Notes: generated by a model not told the origin, from the letters alone. Shown: positions 33,379 through 40,599, counted from the stretch's first letter. The stretch is 40,825 bases of DNA from Rhodocyclaceae bacterium (GCA_020247395.1 JADCJC010000008.1:1-40825); one strand, 5' to 3'. Numbers and translations are program-made.

Positions 33379-34343
33379 GGAGTTGTGGTCGTGAAATGCG
33401 CGCCTAGTTCTGCTCTGCAGATGGTATAAATCGCTTCGCGATTCGACTCTGGCATCGGCGAGTTGCCGAACGCCCGTTCGAATGCGTACACCAACGGTTG
33501 CGGGGCGGCCGCATAGTCACACGCAAGCTCTGCCCAACGGACAAGGCTACGCGTGCTGAGCACAACTTCTAACTTATCGCCACCCGTCTGTTCGTCACCG
33601 ATGAACTGGTCACGAATCTTTCGAGCGACGTTCACCATGCCGGTGATGATTGCGCCGCGAATTGTGTCGTCGGGTACCGATGGTTTGAAAATCGCCGTGA
33701 GGATCTTTGTCTCTTCTTCTGGCGTTGGGTAGGTAACCCGCTGCCACCAGAATCGGTCGTTGTTCGAGATGTCCTGCTTCTTCCGACCGTTGTAAATGCC
33801 AAGGCCAGTGTCGTCATTCATGGCGACATAAATCTTGAAGCCCGGTGCGGGTTTGATCAACTCCCCCGTTGCCTCGACGTGAAACGCTTTCCCTTCGAGT
33901 ACGTTGTTGATTGCCAACGTGGTCTCTGCTGAAAAATTGTTGTATTCGTCGAGGAGGATCGGTTGTCCTTCCTGCATGGCAGTCAGAAGACTACGAATGA
34001 CGTACTTGAGGCCACCGTTTTCGGTGGGGTGATACCCGCCGACGAGATCTTCTGCGGTTGCTGTCCCCGTTGCGGTCAACATGTGCAGCGGTAGGCCACG
34101 GTACGCGTAGAACTGCTCGACGGCGGTAGTCTTACCGCAGCCGGCGTGGCCGCGAAAGGCCATGCCCCGATACCTCGGCTTGTTCTCGAACGTGATCATG
34201 TCTCGGACAAGGTCACGCCGAAACACATAGTCCGGATGTTTCTCGGGAGTGTTCGGATGGCTGCCGTCGCCGACGGCTAGCATGACGCTTTCCGCTCCAG
34301 GAATGCCGAAAAGTTCGGTCACCGACTTCTGCGTAGGTTGCAT
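33375..34343 (-). CDS. MoxR/CobS-type AAA+ ATPase
   Basis: 322 residues. N-terminal opening VTELFGIPGAESVMLAVG as in CobS-like proteins. Walker A is GHAGCGKTT (residues 65-73), Walker B ILLDEYNNFSAETTLAINNV (129-148), sensor region IYVAMNDDTGLGIYNGR, and VLSTRSLVRWAELA near the lid. Members of this family act with VWA-domain partners to insert metals or remodel complexes; the VWA gene is at 23389-25065 and DUF3150 at 25067-26032. ATG 34343 follows AAAGGAACC. The upstream 268-aa gene runs 131 bp into its start, which is unusual. Confidence 0.9.
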   Translation of the reverse strand: MQPTQKSVTELFGIPGAESVMLAVGDGSHPNTPEKHPDYVFRRDLVRDMITFENKPRYRGMAFRGHAGCGKTTAVEQFYAYRGLPLHMLTATGTATAEDLVGGYHPTENGGLKYVIRSLLTAMQEGQPILLDEYNNFSAETTLAINNVLEGKAFHVEATGELIKPAPGFKIYVAMNDDTGLGIYNGRKKQDISNNDRFWWQRVTYPTPEEETKILTAIFKPSVPDDTIRGAIITGMVNVARKIRDQFIGDEQTGGDKLEVVLSTRSLVRWAELACDYAAAPQPLVYAFERAFGNSPMPESNREAIYTICRAELGAHFTTTTP

Positions 34344-35007
34344 ATTGGTTCCTTTCTTCCGGGGTTAACAACCGGAGTAGTCCATCCTGCACCTGTTCCC
34401 AGCCAAAGCCGCCCATAGAACAGCAGAGGCGGAAGTTGAAAGGCAGCAGGTCAGTTGAGATGGTTTGAGTTTTGTTGCGCGGATGTTGCGCAAAACGTGG
34501 CCTAAACACCCACCGGAGCACGTCTTCACGAGCGCTTTTAGATGTGGATGTCGCAAGCGTGTGGAGCGACTCGTCAAGCAAGAGAATATGCAACCACTTG
34601 GTTTCTTCCTCGTCGAAGCAATTTGCATAGCGCACCTCGTCCTCGTATTGCGACCCAGAAGGGGCGGGTTTACGCTCCGTGAGGAGGTAGTCGAGTTCAT
34701 CGACTGTGACGGCGGACTTATCGGCGGCCGAGGGGCGCGACGCTTGTGGGACGAGGTGGTCATACACATGCAGCCAGTCCACCTGGTCGCCAAGCTGGGC
34801 AACTGAATTGCGCACCATGTGGATCCGAAGACCCGCTTGCACCACGGCACGACGATTGCGCTTCCGAAATAGGTCGCGGAGCGCGAGCTCACGAACCTCT
34901 TTGCGCGAAATTCGAAACAACAGATGTTTGTTGCAGCACGAAGCGTAGAGACGCTTCAGCAACCTTTTTGGGAGGCCGACTTTGCGACGAGCCTCTTTGT
35001 TTGCCAT
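34213..35007 (-). CDS. basic protein upstream of MoxR, possible 3' frameshift
   Basis: 264 residues from ATG 35007, chosen for GGAGG at good spacing. Basic N-terminus (KVGLPKRLLKRLYASCCNKH) and an acidic middle with EVRYANCFDEEETKWLHILL. Family not recognised. The last 45 or so residues lie inside the MoxR reading region and become arginine/serine-rich, unlike the rest. In the neighbouring frame a TAA at about 34365 would end the gene just before the MoxR ribosome site. Either the long overlap is real, or a one-base change near the end has extended the frame. The 5' part is probably a real gene; the 3' end is uncertain. Confidence 0.6.
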   Translation of the reverse strand: MANKEARRKVGLPKRLLKRLYASCCNKHLLFRISRKEVRELALRDLFRKRNRRAVVQAGLRIHMVRNSVAQLGDQVDWLHVYDHLVPQASRPSAADKSAVTVDELDYLLTERKPAPSGSQYEDEVRYANCFDEEETKWLHILLLDESLHTLATSTSKSAREDVLRWVFRPRFAQHPRNKTQTISTDLLPFNFRLCCSMGGFGWEQVQDGLLRLLTPEERNQYATYAEVGDRTFRHSWSGKRHASRRRRQPSEHSRETSGLCVSA

Positions 35008-35041
35008 GGCTACCTCCATGAAGAGGTCGGCTCATGTCCCC

Positions 35042-35090
35042 GTCGGGAGATGAGTCCCGACCGGGTTATGAAAGGTGTCACGAAGACACC
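35042..35090 (-). promoter_or_regulatory. hairpin-TTATGA-hairpin element, copy g
   Basis: Left hairpin GTCGGGA-GATGAG-TCCCGAC (35042-35061, perfect 7 bp), TTATGA at 35066-35071, right hairpin GGTGTC-ACGAA-GACACC (35074-35090, perfect 6 bp) 2 nt after the hexamer. It lies 34 bp upstream of the 268-aa/MoxR operon. Confidence 0.7.
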
Positions 35091-35315
35091 GAGTGAAAAC
35101 TTCTTAGGCCCGAAGGCTTGTGTCGCCACCGGTCATCGGCAGCCACACAAACTCACATCACTAAGAGAAGGCGCAACCGAGGAGCGCATCGCGCCCCCCT
35201 GTTGCTGGATTACATCAATTGAAGGCACCGGAACGATGACCTCTCCACAAAGACTGTTCCTTGTGGAGAGGCCATCGACCCCTAGGGGGTGATGACTTCT
35301 CTTTAGCGCGAACGC
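35091..35315 (-). other. intergenic region after the 46-aa gene with a long hairpin
   Basis: No convincing gene. A stem of 11 bp, extended by 4 more after one mismatch, spans 35235-35276 (CCTCTCCACAA with TTGTGGAGAGG, 10-nt loop). It follows the 46-aa gene stop by 39 bp, but no T-run follows on the minus strand, so termination there is uncertain. Confidence 0.45.
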
Positions 35316-35456
35316 TTAGTTTGTCGCGTTTGCGATTTTTGCTTGGTTCGAGGAAGCCAAGCTGTTGACGCTGCTTACCGAGGTGGAGCCGATAACCGCA
35401 TACATCAAAACGATTGCGAGAACACCAACTGCGATGAGGGCGATAGCTTTTTTCAT
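35316..35456 (-). CDS. 46-residue membrane or exported peptide
   Basis: A short gene with a strong ribosome site (AAGGAGATCCATC) before ATG 35456. The sequence begins MKKAIALIAVGVLAIVLMYA, a typical positively charged plus hydrophobic membrane or signal segment, and ends in a polar tail (SLASSNQAKIANATN). No family recognised. It could be a membrane peptide, entry-exclusion-like factor or pilin-like peptide; none of these can be shown. It is flanked by two copies of the hairpin element upstream and a long hairpin downstream, so it looks like its own transcription unit. Confidence 0.65.
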   Translation of the reverse strand: MKKAIALIAVGVLAIVLMYAVIGSTSVSSVNSLASSNQAKIANATN

Positions 35457-35518
35457 GATGGATCTCCTTAGTAGAAAGAAAAGCCATCGTGTGATGGCGT
35501 CAGTGAATGACGCTAATC

Positions 35519-35568
35519 CCCGACGGAAATTAGGTCGGGTTTATGACAACTAAGCGCAAACGCCTAGT
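35519..35568 (-). promoter_or_regulatory. hairpin-TTATGA-hairpin element, copy h
   Basis: Left hairpin CCCGAC-GGAAATTAG-GTCGGG (35519-35539), TTATGA at 35541-35546, right hairpin ACTAAGCG-CAAA-CGCCTAGT (35549-35568, 8 positions with one mismatch) 2 nt after the hexamer. Upstream of the 46-aa gene. Confidence 0.65.
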
Positions 35569-35672
35569 GGTGAAAGACGCTAAGGTCTCTCGGTAAAAAC
35601 TGTCGGCTGGAAGCGCAGAAACGCACTTCGCCAATCGGCAATTTTCACGAGCACTAGGGGATTTTTGCGGAC

Positions 35673-35720
35673 GCACCACTCCTGCGAGTGCTGCTTTATG
35701 AGAACTGGCTGGCACCAGTT
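35673..35720 (-). promoter_or_regulatory. hairpin-TTATGA-hairpin element, copy i
   Basis: Left hairpin GCACCACTC-CTGC-GAGTGCTGC (35673-35694, 9 positions with one mismatch), TTATGA at 35696-35701, right hairpin AACTGG-CTGGCA-CCAGTT (35703-35720, perfect 6 bp). Second copy upstream of the 46-aa gene; it lies about 120 bp downstream of the helicase stop. Confidence 0.65.
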
Positions 35721-35838
35721 TGTTGCGATTGTGAGTTTTGGGAGCTCACCGCCGAAGTCAAACCTTCGGTACTACAGCGACTTGGAGGGCCGCTTTTGAT
35801 GCTATTACATCCGAATTTACAGCCTACTTTTTTGCTTG

Positions 35839-37767
35839 TCAAGCGGCCGCAAGTAGGGTTTCGCTCACCAAGCTGGCCAGCTCTAGCTCCGCCGCCAGCG
35901 GCGATAACCCCATTTCAGTCAGAAACCCTGTTGGATGGTAGGCCCGCGGGCGTTTTATGCCATTCCCGCGCGCCGCATAGGAAATGATGAGATTTGTTCG
36001 CGCTCGGGTGACGGCGACGTAAAACAGCCGGCGTTCCTCTTCCAAGACAGCGCCCTCGCCCGGAACGACTGACGCGTCACAAGTCATCAACCACACGTTA
36101 TCTGCCTCAAGCCCCTTCGAACCGTGCATCGTGTAGAGGTAAACCCCATCTTCACCCTTGTTCTTCTTGCCTGCAGCGATCGCGCGGTCCACCCTCTCGG
36201 TGATCGAGGTGCCTTTTTGGGCGAGGATGATGCTCACGCCAACTTCTAGGGTCGCAAGGGTGCTGGCACGCTTGTCTTCGTCAAGGTCGGCAATCATTGG
36301 GTTTATGGCTGCGCTGATCGAGACAATCGCCTGCTCGACGCGGCTAGAAGCCCTTCTTGCGCCGCCCATCTTGGCTTCGTTTGCCGACGCTTTTGCGGTC
36401 GCGGCTAATGCCACCCAGCGTGGAAGCAGGCTAATGAGTTCGACTAGGATCGTTCCACTCGCCGAGCCTGCGTCTATCGTTTTGGGGAGTGACGCGCCAC
36501 CGCTAGTAATCCACTTGTACGGATCGTCAGCTGATGCAGCGTAGAGCGCCTCCAGAGCAATTACATCAATGCCGGCAGGCTTGAGACAATCATTGAATGC
36601 TGCACCGTTGCCTTCAGCGGCCATGAGCAAGCCAACCAAAATATTGAGCGGTCGCCGCTTCCAGATGCGCGAAAAATCAACGTTGGCTACGCGGATGTTC
36701 TTTTGGCTCAGCGTCAGGGAAAGCGCATCCAGATAGGAATTGTTACGGGCGATGACCATCCAACTGCTCTTAGGCACGGTCAGCACCTCGTCATCAGGGG
36801 CTAGCTTGGCGCACGCAGCGATCGTTGTCGCAATGTCGTTGCACTCAGCGCTGCGATTCTGGCTACAGAGAACCGTGACCGAACCGCCAAGGCCTTTCGC
36901 TGAGTACATAGGCTTGCTCACACGCTCCTGATTGTAAAGGATTAGCTTTGATGCAACGTCCAATATTTCTTTGTTTGACCGGTAATTGGTCTTTAACGTG
37001 ACTTTCTGGGCAGAAAGTTCTTGGACAAACGTTGTCACGGCGCGATAACCCAAGCTCGCGCGAAATCCATATATGGCTTGATCATCATCAGCGACCGCGC
37101 AAACCGTCACGCCGGACCGCGCGTGCTCCAACACCCATTGAAGCTGAGGATCGTCGCAGTCGTGGAACTCATCGACGAGCATGAGGCTCGCATTGAGAGG
37201 CTGGATGGTTGGCGGGTCTGCGCGCATCTGTCTGACGGCCGTGATGATCAGGTCGTTTAGGTCTAGTTTGTTCATTGCCTCGAGGCGCGACTGATACAAG
37301 TTGTACACCGAAGAGGTCTCCTCGTCGGGAATCAAAGGAATGCTAATTGAACGCTTTGCGGCTTCCACCGCCATCTTGATATCGTCGCGTTTGCGAGTGT
37401 CAAAGATGCCGACCTCGCCGAGTGCCGCATTCAGCATTCGCTCTTGTTCAGCCGCATCTACAATGTTGATGCGGTAGTTTGCGCGCTTGAACTGGTAGGC
37501 GATGATTGAGTGAAAGGTGCCAACGATAATTCGACCGCGCTCGTTCTCTGTCGTGAGAATTTTGTGCAACCGCTCTCGAAGCTCCCCTGCAGCTGCTCGC
37601 GTAAAGGTGACGGCGATGACCGCACCACCGTTCTTTATTTCAGCAACAGCTTTGGGCACGATGACGCCACCAGTCTTGCCAGAGCCAGGGCCAGCGCTGA
37701 CAAGAACGTGAGACGTGGCGGCTTGGGCTTGAAGCTGCTCCGCGTTGTAATTCACGTAGCTTCGCAA
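35839..37767 (-). CDS. UvrD/Rep-like superfamily 1 DNA helicase
   Basis: 642 residues. Q-motif YNAEQLQAQA, Walker A AGPGSGKT (residues 25-32), motif Ia VTFTRAAAGELRERL, motif II LMLVDEFHDCDDPQLQ (DEFHD instead of the usual DExQD), motif III ADDDQAIYGFR, motif IV TNYRSNKEI, motif V YTMHGSKGLEADNVWL and motif VI EERRLFYVAVTRAR. It would unwind DNA 3' to 5' using ATP, in plasmid replication or repair. The start is uncertain: TTG 37767 or GTG 37758, which begins right at the Q-motif region. No strong ribosome site; it starts 7 bp after the previous stop and is probably coupled. Confidence 0.92.
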   Translation of the reverse strand: MRSYVNYNAEQLQAQAATSHVLVSAGPGSGKTGGVIVPKAVAEIKNGGAVIAVTFTRAAAGELRERLHKILTTENERGRIIVGTFHSIIAYQFKRANYRINIVDAAEQERMLNAALGEVGIFDTRKRDDIKMAVEAAKRSISIPLIPDEETSSVYNLYQSRLEAMNKLDLNDLIITAVRQMRADPPTIQPLNASLMLVDEFHDCDDPQLQWVLEHARSGVTVCAVADDDQAIYGFRASLGYRAVTTFVQELSAQKVTLKTNYRSNKEILDVASKLILYNQERVSKPMYSAKGLGGSVTVLCSQNRSAECNDIATTIAACAKLAPDDEVLTVPKSSWMVIARNNSYLDALSLTLSQKNIRVANVDFSRIWKRRPLNILVGLLMAAEGNGAAFNDCLKPAGIDVIALEALYAASADDPYKWITSGGASLPKTIDAGSASGTILVELISLLPRWVALAATAKASANEAKMGGARRASSRVEQAIVSISAAINPMIADLDEDKRASTLATLEVGVSIILAQKGTSITERVDRAIAAGKKNKGEDGVYLYTMHGSKGLEADNVWLMTCDASVVPGEGAVLEEERRLFYVAVTRARTNLIISYAARGNGIKRPRAYHPTGFLTEMGLSPLAAELELASLVSETLLAAA

Positions 37768-37774
37768 TACCAGT

Positions 37775-38662
37775 TTATTCGGCTGGCGTGTCTTCGGTCT
37801 GTGCGGCCGTCTTCTGTGCAGCTTTCTTTGCCTTCTTCGACGCCTTTTCCTCGGCCTTTCGCGCTTCTGCGACTATTTCGGTCACGGATGGCTCTGTAGG
37901 TGCGGTGGTTTGCGGCTGTGCTGCTAGAGGGCGGTCGATCGCTTCGATGACTGTACCGGTCATTGCATCCTCGGCGTTGGTGATGATGTTTTGCAACGCG
38001 TCCTGGTGGTCCACTGGAAGGGTGCCGTCGGCAGCCATGGCCTGTGCAGCACGGTCGACTTGTTCTGCGACCGCAGCGTTCTTTTTCTTGGATGCGTTCA
38101 GCACTGTGTTGTAGGCACCCTTGGTGGATGTCATCAATGCGAGTAGCTTATTCTTGAGTTCAAGCTCTAGCTTTGCTTTCTCAGTTGCTGACATCTCGCC
38201 TAAGTTGAAAAGCGCATTGGCCTGAGCCAGCACGCGGTCGATCACTTTCATCGACTCCAAATGGCGATACGCGACAGGATGAACGATGTCGACGTTCGCC
38301 TCTTTTGGCAGAGAGAACTGCGTTGTCTCGGTCACGCCGAGGGACTCACTCAACTTCGCAATTCTGGCTTCCACCTTGGCAATCGAGGCGGTCACGCCAT
38401 TGACCTGCTTGAACATCAAATCTTCGGCTTTTGCTGCTAACGCTTCGCCAACGAGGACGCGTCCCAAGATCGATACAAACCACGCGTTACGCGAGATGAT
38501 GTAGAAGCCTTTGCGATAGTGGGACTGAATTAGTGGACTTTGAAAAACCTCGGTACGACGCAAGACGGCGACGTTCATTCGCTCGAGTGTCGAACGATAG
38601 ACCGTGTTGGCTGCGTACGGTTTTGCAACGGGTGGTACGACTGCTGCGGCTGTTCCGCTCAT
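37775..38662 (-). CDS. DUF1845/AcaB-like protein (tentative)
   Basis: 295 residues from ATG 38662, which follows AAGGAG; an in-frame GTG at 38686 lacks a ribosome site. An alpha-helical body contains HYRKGFYIISRNAWFVSILG, HPVAYRHLESMKVIDRVLAQ and a lysine/alanine-rich tail (KASKKAKKAAQKTAAQ). The HPVxYRxLxxxxxxD stretch and overall size suggest the integrative-element family DUF1845, which includes the IncC transfer activator AcaB; I give this limited weight. It precedes the helicase gene by 7 bp and has a copy of the 41-bp element upstream, so it seems to belong to the same regulon as the transfer genes. Confidence 0.55.
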   Translation of the reverse strand: MSGTAAAVVPPVAKPYAANTVYRSTLERMNVAVLRRTEVFQSPLIQSHYRKGFYIISRNAWFVSILGRVLVGEALAAKAEDLMFKQVNGVTASIAKVEARIAKLSESLGVTETTQFSLPKEANVDIVHPVAYRHLESMKVIDRVLAQANALFNLGEMSATEKAKLELELKNKLLALMTSTKGAYNTVLNASKKKNAAVAEQVDRAAQAMAADGTLPVDHQDALQNIITNAEDAMTGTVIEAIDRPLAAQPQTTAPTEPSVTEIVAEARKAEEKASKKAKKAAQKTAAQTEDTPAE

Positions 38663-38713
38663 GATGGCTCCTTGTCTGAAAATCACAGTAGCAATGTGCC
38701 ACTTGCAGACAAA

Positions 38714-38754
38714 GACTCGTCATTGAAGAACTGCTCAAAAGTGTCGGATTAAAC
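38714..38754 (-). promoter_or_regulatory. 41-bp transfer-operon box, copy upstream of the helicase operon
   Basis: On the minus strand it starts GTTTAATCCGAC, has CTTTTGAG in the centre and ends TCTTCAATGACGAGTC. It matches the 10881-10921 copy at 29 of 41 positions without gaps. It ends 51 bp before the ATG at 38662. Just upstream is a 7-bp stem with one G-T pair (38751-38770) that may end the rep transcript. Confidence 0.6.
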
Positions 38755-38796
38755 GGGTGAAATCCCTGTTTGGCGCTAGCCAGGCGTTTGCCAGCG

Positions 38797-40086
38797 TCAC
38801 CCTTTGACCGTTGTGGACTCTCCTTGAATGACCTCGAACGATTGCTCGGGATACCATCGCTGGACAAGGTAAGCGCTGAGAATGTTTTTGACGAGAGGCG
38901 ACTCTGGATCTTTGTGATACGACTTGCGGGCATGGGCGTTACGCTCGAGAAATTCAGCGATGACCGCGGACCGTTCCGCTTCGGACAGCGATTGGAAAGC
39001 GGCTTGTGCGGTCTCGGCCAGTTTCGCCGCCGCTTCGACCTCGGCAGCGCTTGTTGCCTTCATTTCCTCGACTTGTGCCTCGAACAGCTCCTGCTGTCGG
39101 GACGTCTTTGGTGCGAGTGAGGGTGTAATGCGGCGATAGTCCTCCTTCAGCGCCTTTATCAAGTAGCCGGACGGACTTGTCACTTTACCCATCTCGACGG
39201 CCGTCTCTACGACTTCGATGTTGCCAATTAGATAGTCTCTGTCATGGCTATAGTCTTGGACAAGTTGCCGCGCCTCTTTGACCTTAATGCCGAGCATCTT
39301 CATTCGCAGAACTAGAGATTCTTCTTCCGTCTTTGTCGACAATAGAGGTGCCGCCTCCGTCACTGGCGACGTACGCTTTACCTCTTCTATCTCAAACTTG
39401 ATCGTCCGAACGACCCGGCCAAGTGTGTCGACAACCATCGTTATATTGAGATCGGTGTTTTGATTGATCGATTTGATCGATGGCTTCAATATCTTGCTGT
39501 TGAAAAACTTGAATTGGTCGTACACGCCGCCTTCGGGCACGCCAAGCATCTCTTTCCACTTCTCGATGGCGATCGCACCAGTCGACTTCACTTTGCGAAA
39601 GCGGTTGCAGACCTCGTAAAGGGTGAGTGTATAGCCTGAGTCGAATGATTGTTGAACGTTCAAGTCAAGAAGGGCGTACGTCTCGGGCTGGTAGAGCAGC
39701 ACCCTCTTCTTCGGGTTGATGATGAATTCCACCACGCCGTTGTCAAGCGCGATGTTGCTGAATAGCGGGCCATAGCTCCACTTCCGTGATGCCGCCCTGT
39801 CCAGCACGCCGTAATCGTACTGAAATCCTGACAATTCCTTAGCGAGTCCTTCTAAATATGCAAAATCGTTTGTCCGAATGCCGAGCGCTTGGGTCAACTC
39901 GCTAACGGCGATGTAGTGTTTTTCCTCTTTGAGCAGGTCATTGAAGGCAGACATGACCAGTACGTTAGCCAACTTCTTCGCGCCGAAAGAAAGTTTCGCT
40001 TTGCTCTCGATGAGTTGTGTCGCTTTCTTTAGAAGCGCTGGTTTCTTGGGCTCTGCCACAACGAGCGCAGTTGGCGATTTCTTCAC
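38797..40086 (-). CDS. Rep_3-type plasmid replication initiator
   Basis: 429 residues. Two winged-helix-like halves typical of iteron-binding initiators: residues about 20-130 (LSFGAKKLANVLVMSAFNDL; VSELTQALGIRTNDFAYLEG) and about 140-250 (SFDSGYTLTLYEVCNRFRKV; IEKWKEMLGVPEGGVYDQFK, then FNSKILKPSIKSINQNTDL). The long C-terminal extension, rich in A, E and K, is larger than in small-plasmid initiators. Start is GTG 40086 behind GGAG. It should bind the iterons to the right (GGCACGTARACGGTTACC-like) and, with DnaA, open the origin. Half-sites near its promoter suggest self-repression. Confidence 0.88.
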   Translation of the reverse strand: MKKSPTALVVAEPKKPALLKKATQLIESKAKLSFGAKKLANVLVMSAFNDLLKEEKHYIAVSELTQALGIRTNDFAYLEGLAKELSGFQYDYGVLDRAASRKWSYGPLFSNIALDNGVVEFIINPKKRVLLYQPETYALLDLNVQQSFDSGYTLTLYEVCNRFRKVKSTGAIAIEKWKEMLGVPEGGVYDQFKFFNSKILKPSIKSINQNTDLNITMVVDTLGRVVRTIKFEIEEVKRTSPVTEAAPLLSTKTEEESLVLRMKMLGIKVKEARQLVQDYSHDRDYLIGNIEVVETAVEMGKVTSPSGYLIKALKEDYRRITPSLAPKTSRQQELFEAQVEEMKATSAAEVEAAAKLAETAQAAFQSLSEAERSAVIAEFLERNAHARKSYHKDPESPLVKNILSAYLVQRWYPEQSFEVIQGESTTVKG

Positions 40087-40130
40087 TTGAATGCTCCGTA
40101 TCGTCGGTGGTCTATGGAAGTCCCGGCATT

Positions 40131-40160
40131 AGGTTACTTTCACTCGAAGCGAAGGTTACC
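40131..40160. promoter_or_regulatory. iteron half-sites at the rep promoter
   Basis: AGGTTAC (40131-40137) and AAGGTTACC (40152-40160) lie as direct repeats 45-75 bp upstream of the rep start. They share the 3' core of the iterons, so Rep may bind here to limit its own synthesis. Inference. Confidence 0.4.
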
Positions 40161-40193
40161 TGAAATTGCGCGCCTGCCATAGAGAGCTGCCCT

Positions 40194-40202
40194 TGTGGAT
40201 AA
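40194..40202 (-). promoter_or_regulatory. DnaA box
   Basis: TGTGGATAA, the exact reverse complement of the consensus DnaA box TTATCCACA. It lies between iteron cores, as expected in an iteron origin. Confidence 0.75.
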
Positions 40203-40280
40203 AGCAACGTCGCGTGTTCGGCGTTTGCCCACGTAGCCGGTTACCTCAGTTGTGATCGACTCGTGTTGCGCGAGAAGAAC

Positions 40281-40298
40281 GGCACGTAAACGGTTACC
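40281..40298 (+). repeat. iteron, best match
   Basis: GGCACGTAAACGGTTACC. The reverse-orientation unit at 40503-40520 (GGCACGTAGACGGTTACC on the minus strand) differs at one base. Confidence 0.75.
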
Positions 40299-40502
40299 CA
40301 TTCGATTTCATGCCACCGCCAACTCCGTCAGGACCCAGCTCGCCCGGAGATCGGTCGCCACAAACCGATGTTTATTCCCTATTCTTGGTTACCTATCGGA
40401 CTGGCTCGCACTTAAGTGACTGATTGGTCTGTCTTATTCTTATATCTTCGGGCTTGGCCCATAAGTGCCTGGTTGCGAAGATCGACGGAAGTGGCGTTTT
40501 CA

Positions 40503-40520
40503 GGTAACCGTCTACGTGCC
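40503..40520 (-). repeat. iteron, inverted copy
   Basis: Reads GGCACGTAGACGGTTACC on the minus strand. Inverted relative to the units at 40228-40245 and 40281-40298, and followed by another inverted unit at 40704-40721. Confidence 0.75.
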
Positions 40521-40558
40521 GTTTTTTGAGGTTTTACGGCTTTGTGACATGACGTCCT

Positions 40559-40599
40559 CGATAATCGAACGAATTTTCATCGATTTTCACGCCCATCGT
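40559..40599 (+). promoter_or_regulatory. plus-strand copy of the 41-bp box (weak)
   Basis: Begins CGATAATC (8 of 8 with the best copies), then TTTT and CGATTTTCAC. Overall 22 of 41 matches to the 10881-10921 copy, all within the first 32 bases. It points out of the right edge, so it could serve a plus-strand gene beyond the window. It lies inside the origin region and could be chance. Confidence 0.35.

Larger units (their letters stand above)
35457..35838 (-). promoter_or_regulatory. hairpin-rich region upstream of the 46-aa gene
   Basis: 382 bp with no gene. From the gene side outward: GCCATC-GTGT-GATGGC (35483-35498), GCGTCA-GTGAA-TGACGC (35497-35513), element h, element i, and CCGAA/TTCGG near 35751-35768. 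Four well-formed hairpins sit within 90 bp of the small gene's start. I see no clear -35/-10 pair. Confidence 0.5.

Noticed and set aside
23389-34343. True cobalt chelatase (cobalamin synthesis)
   Set aside because: No cobN or other cobalamin genes are visible; MoxR/VWA pairs on mobile elements are usually not chelatases.
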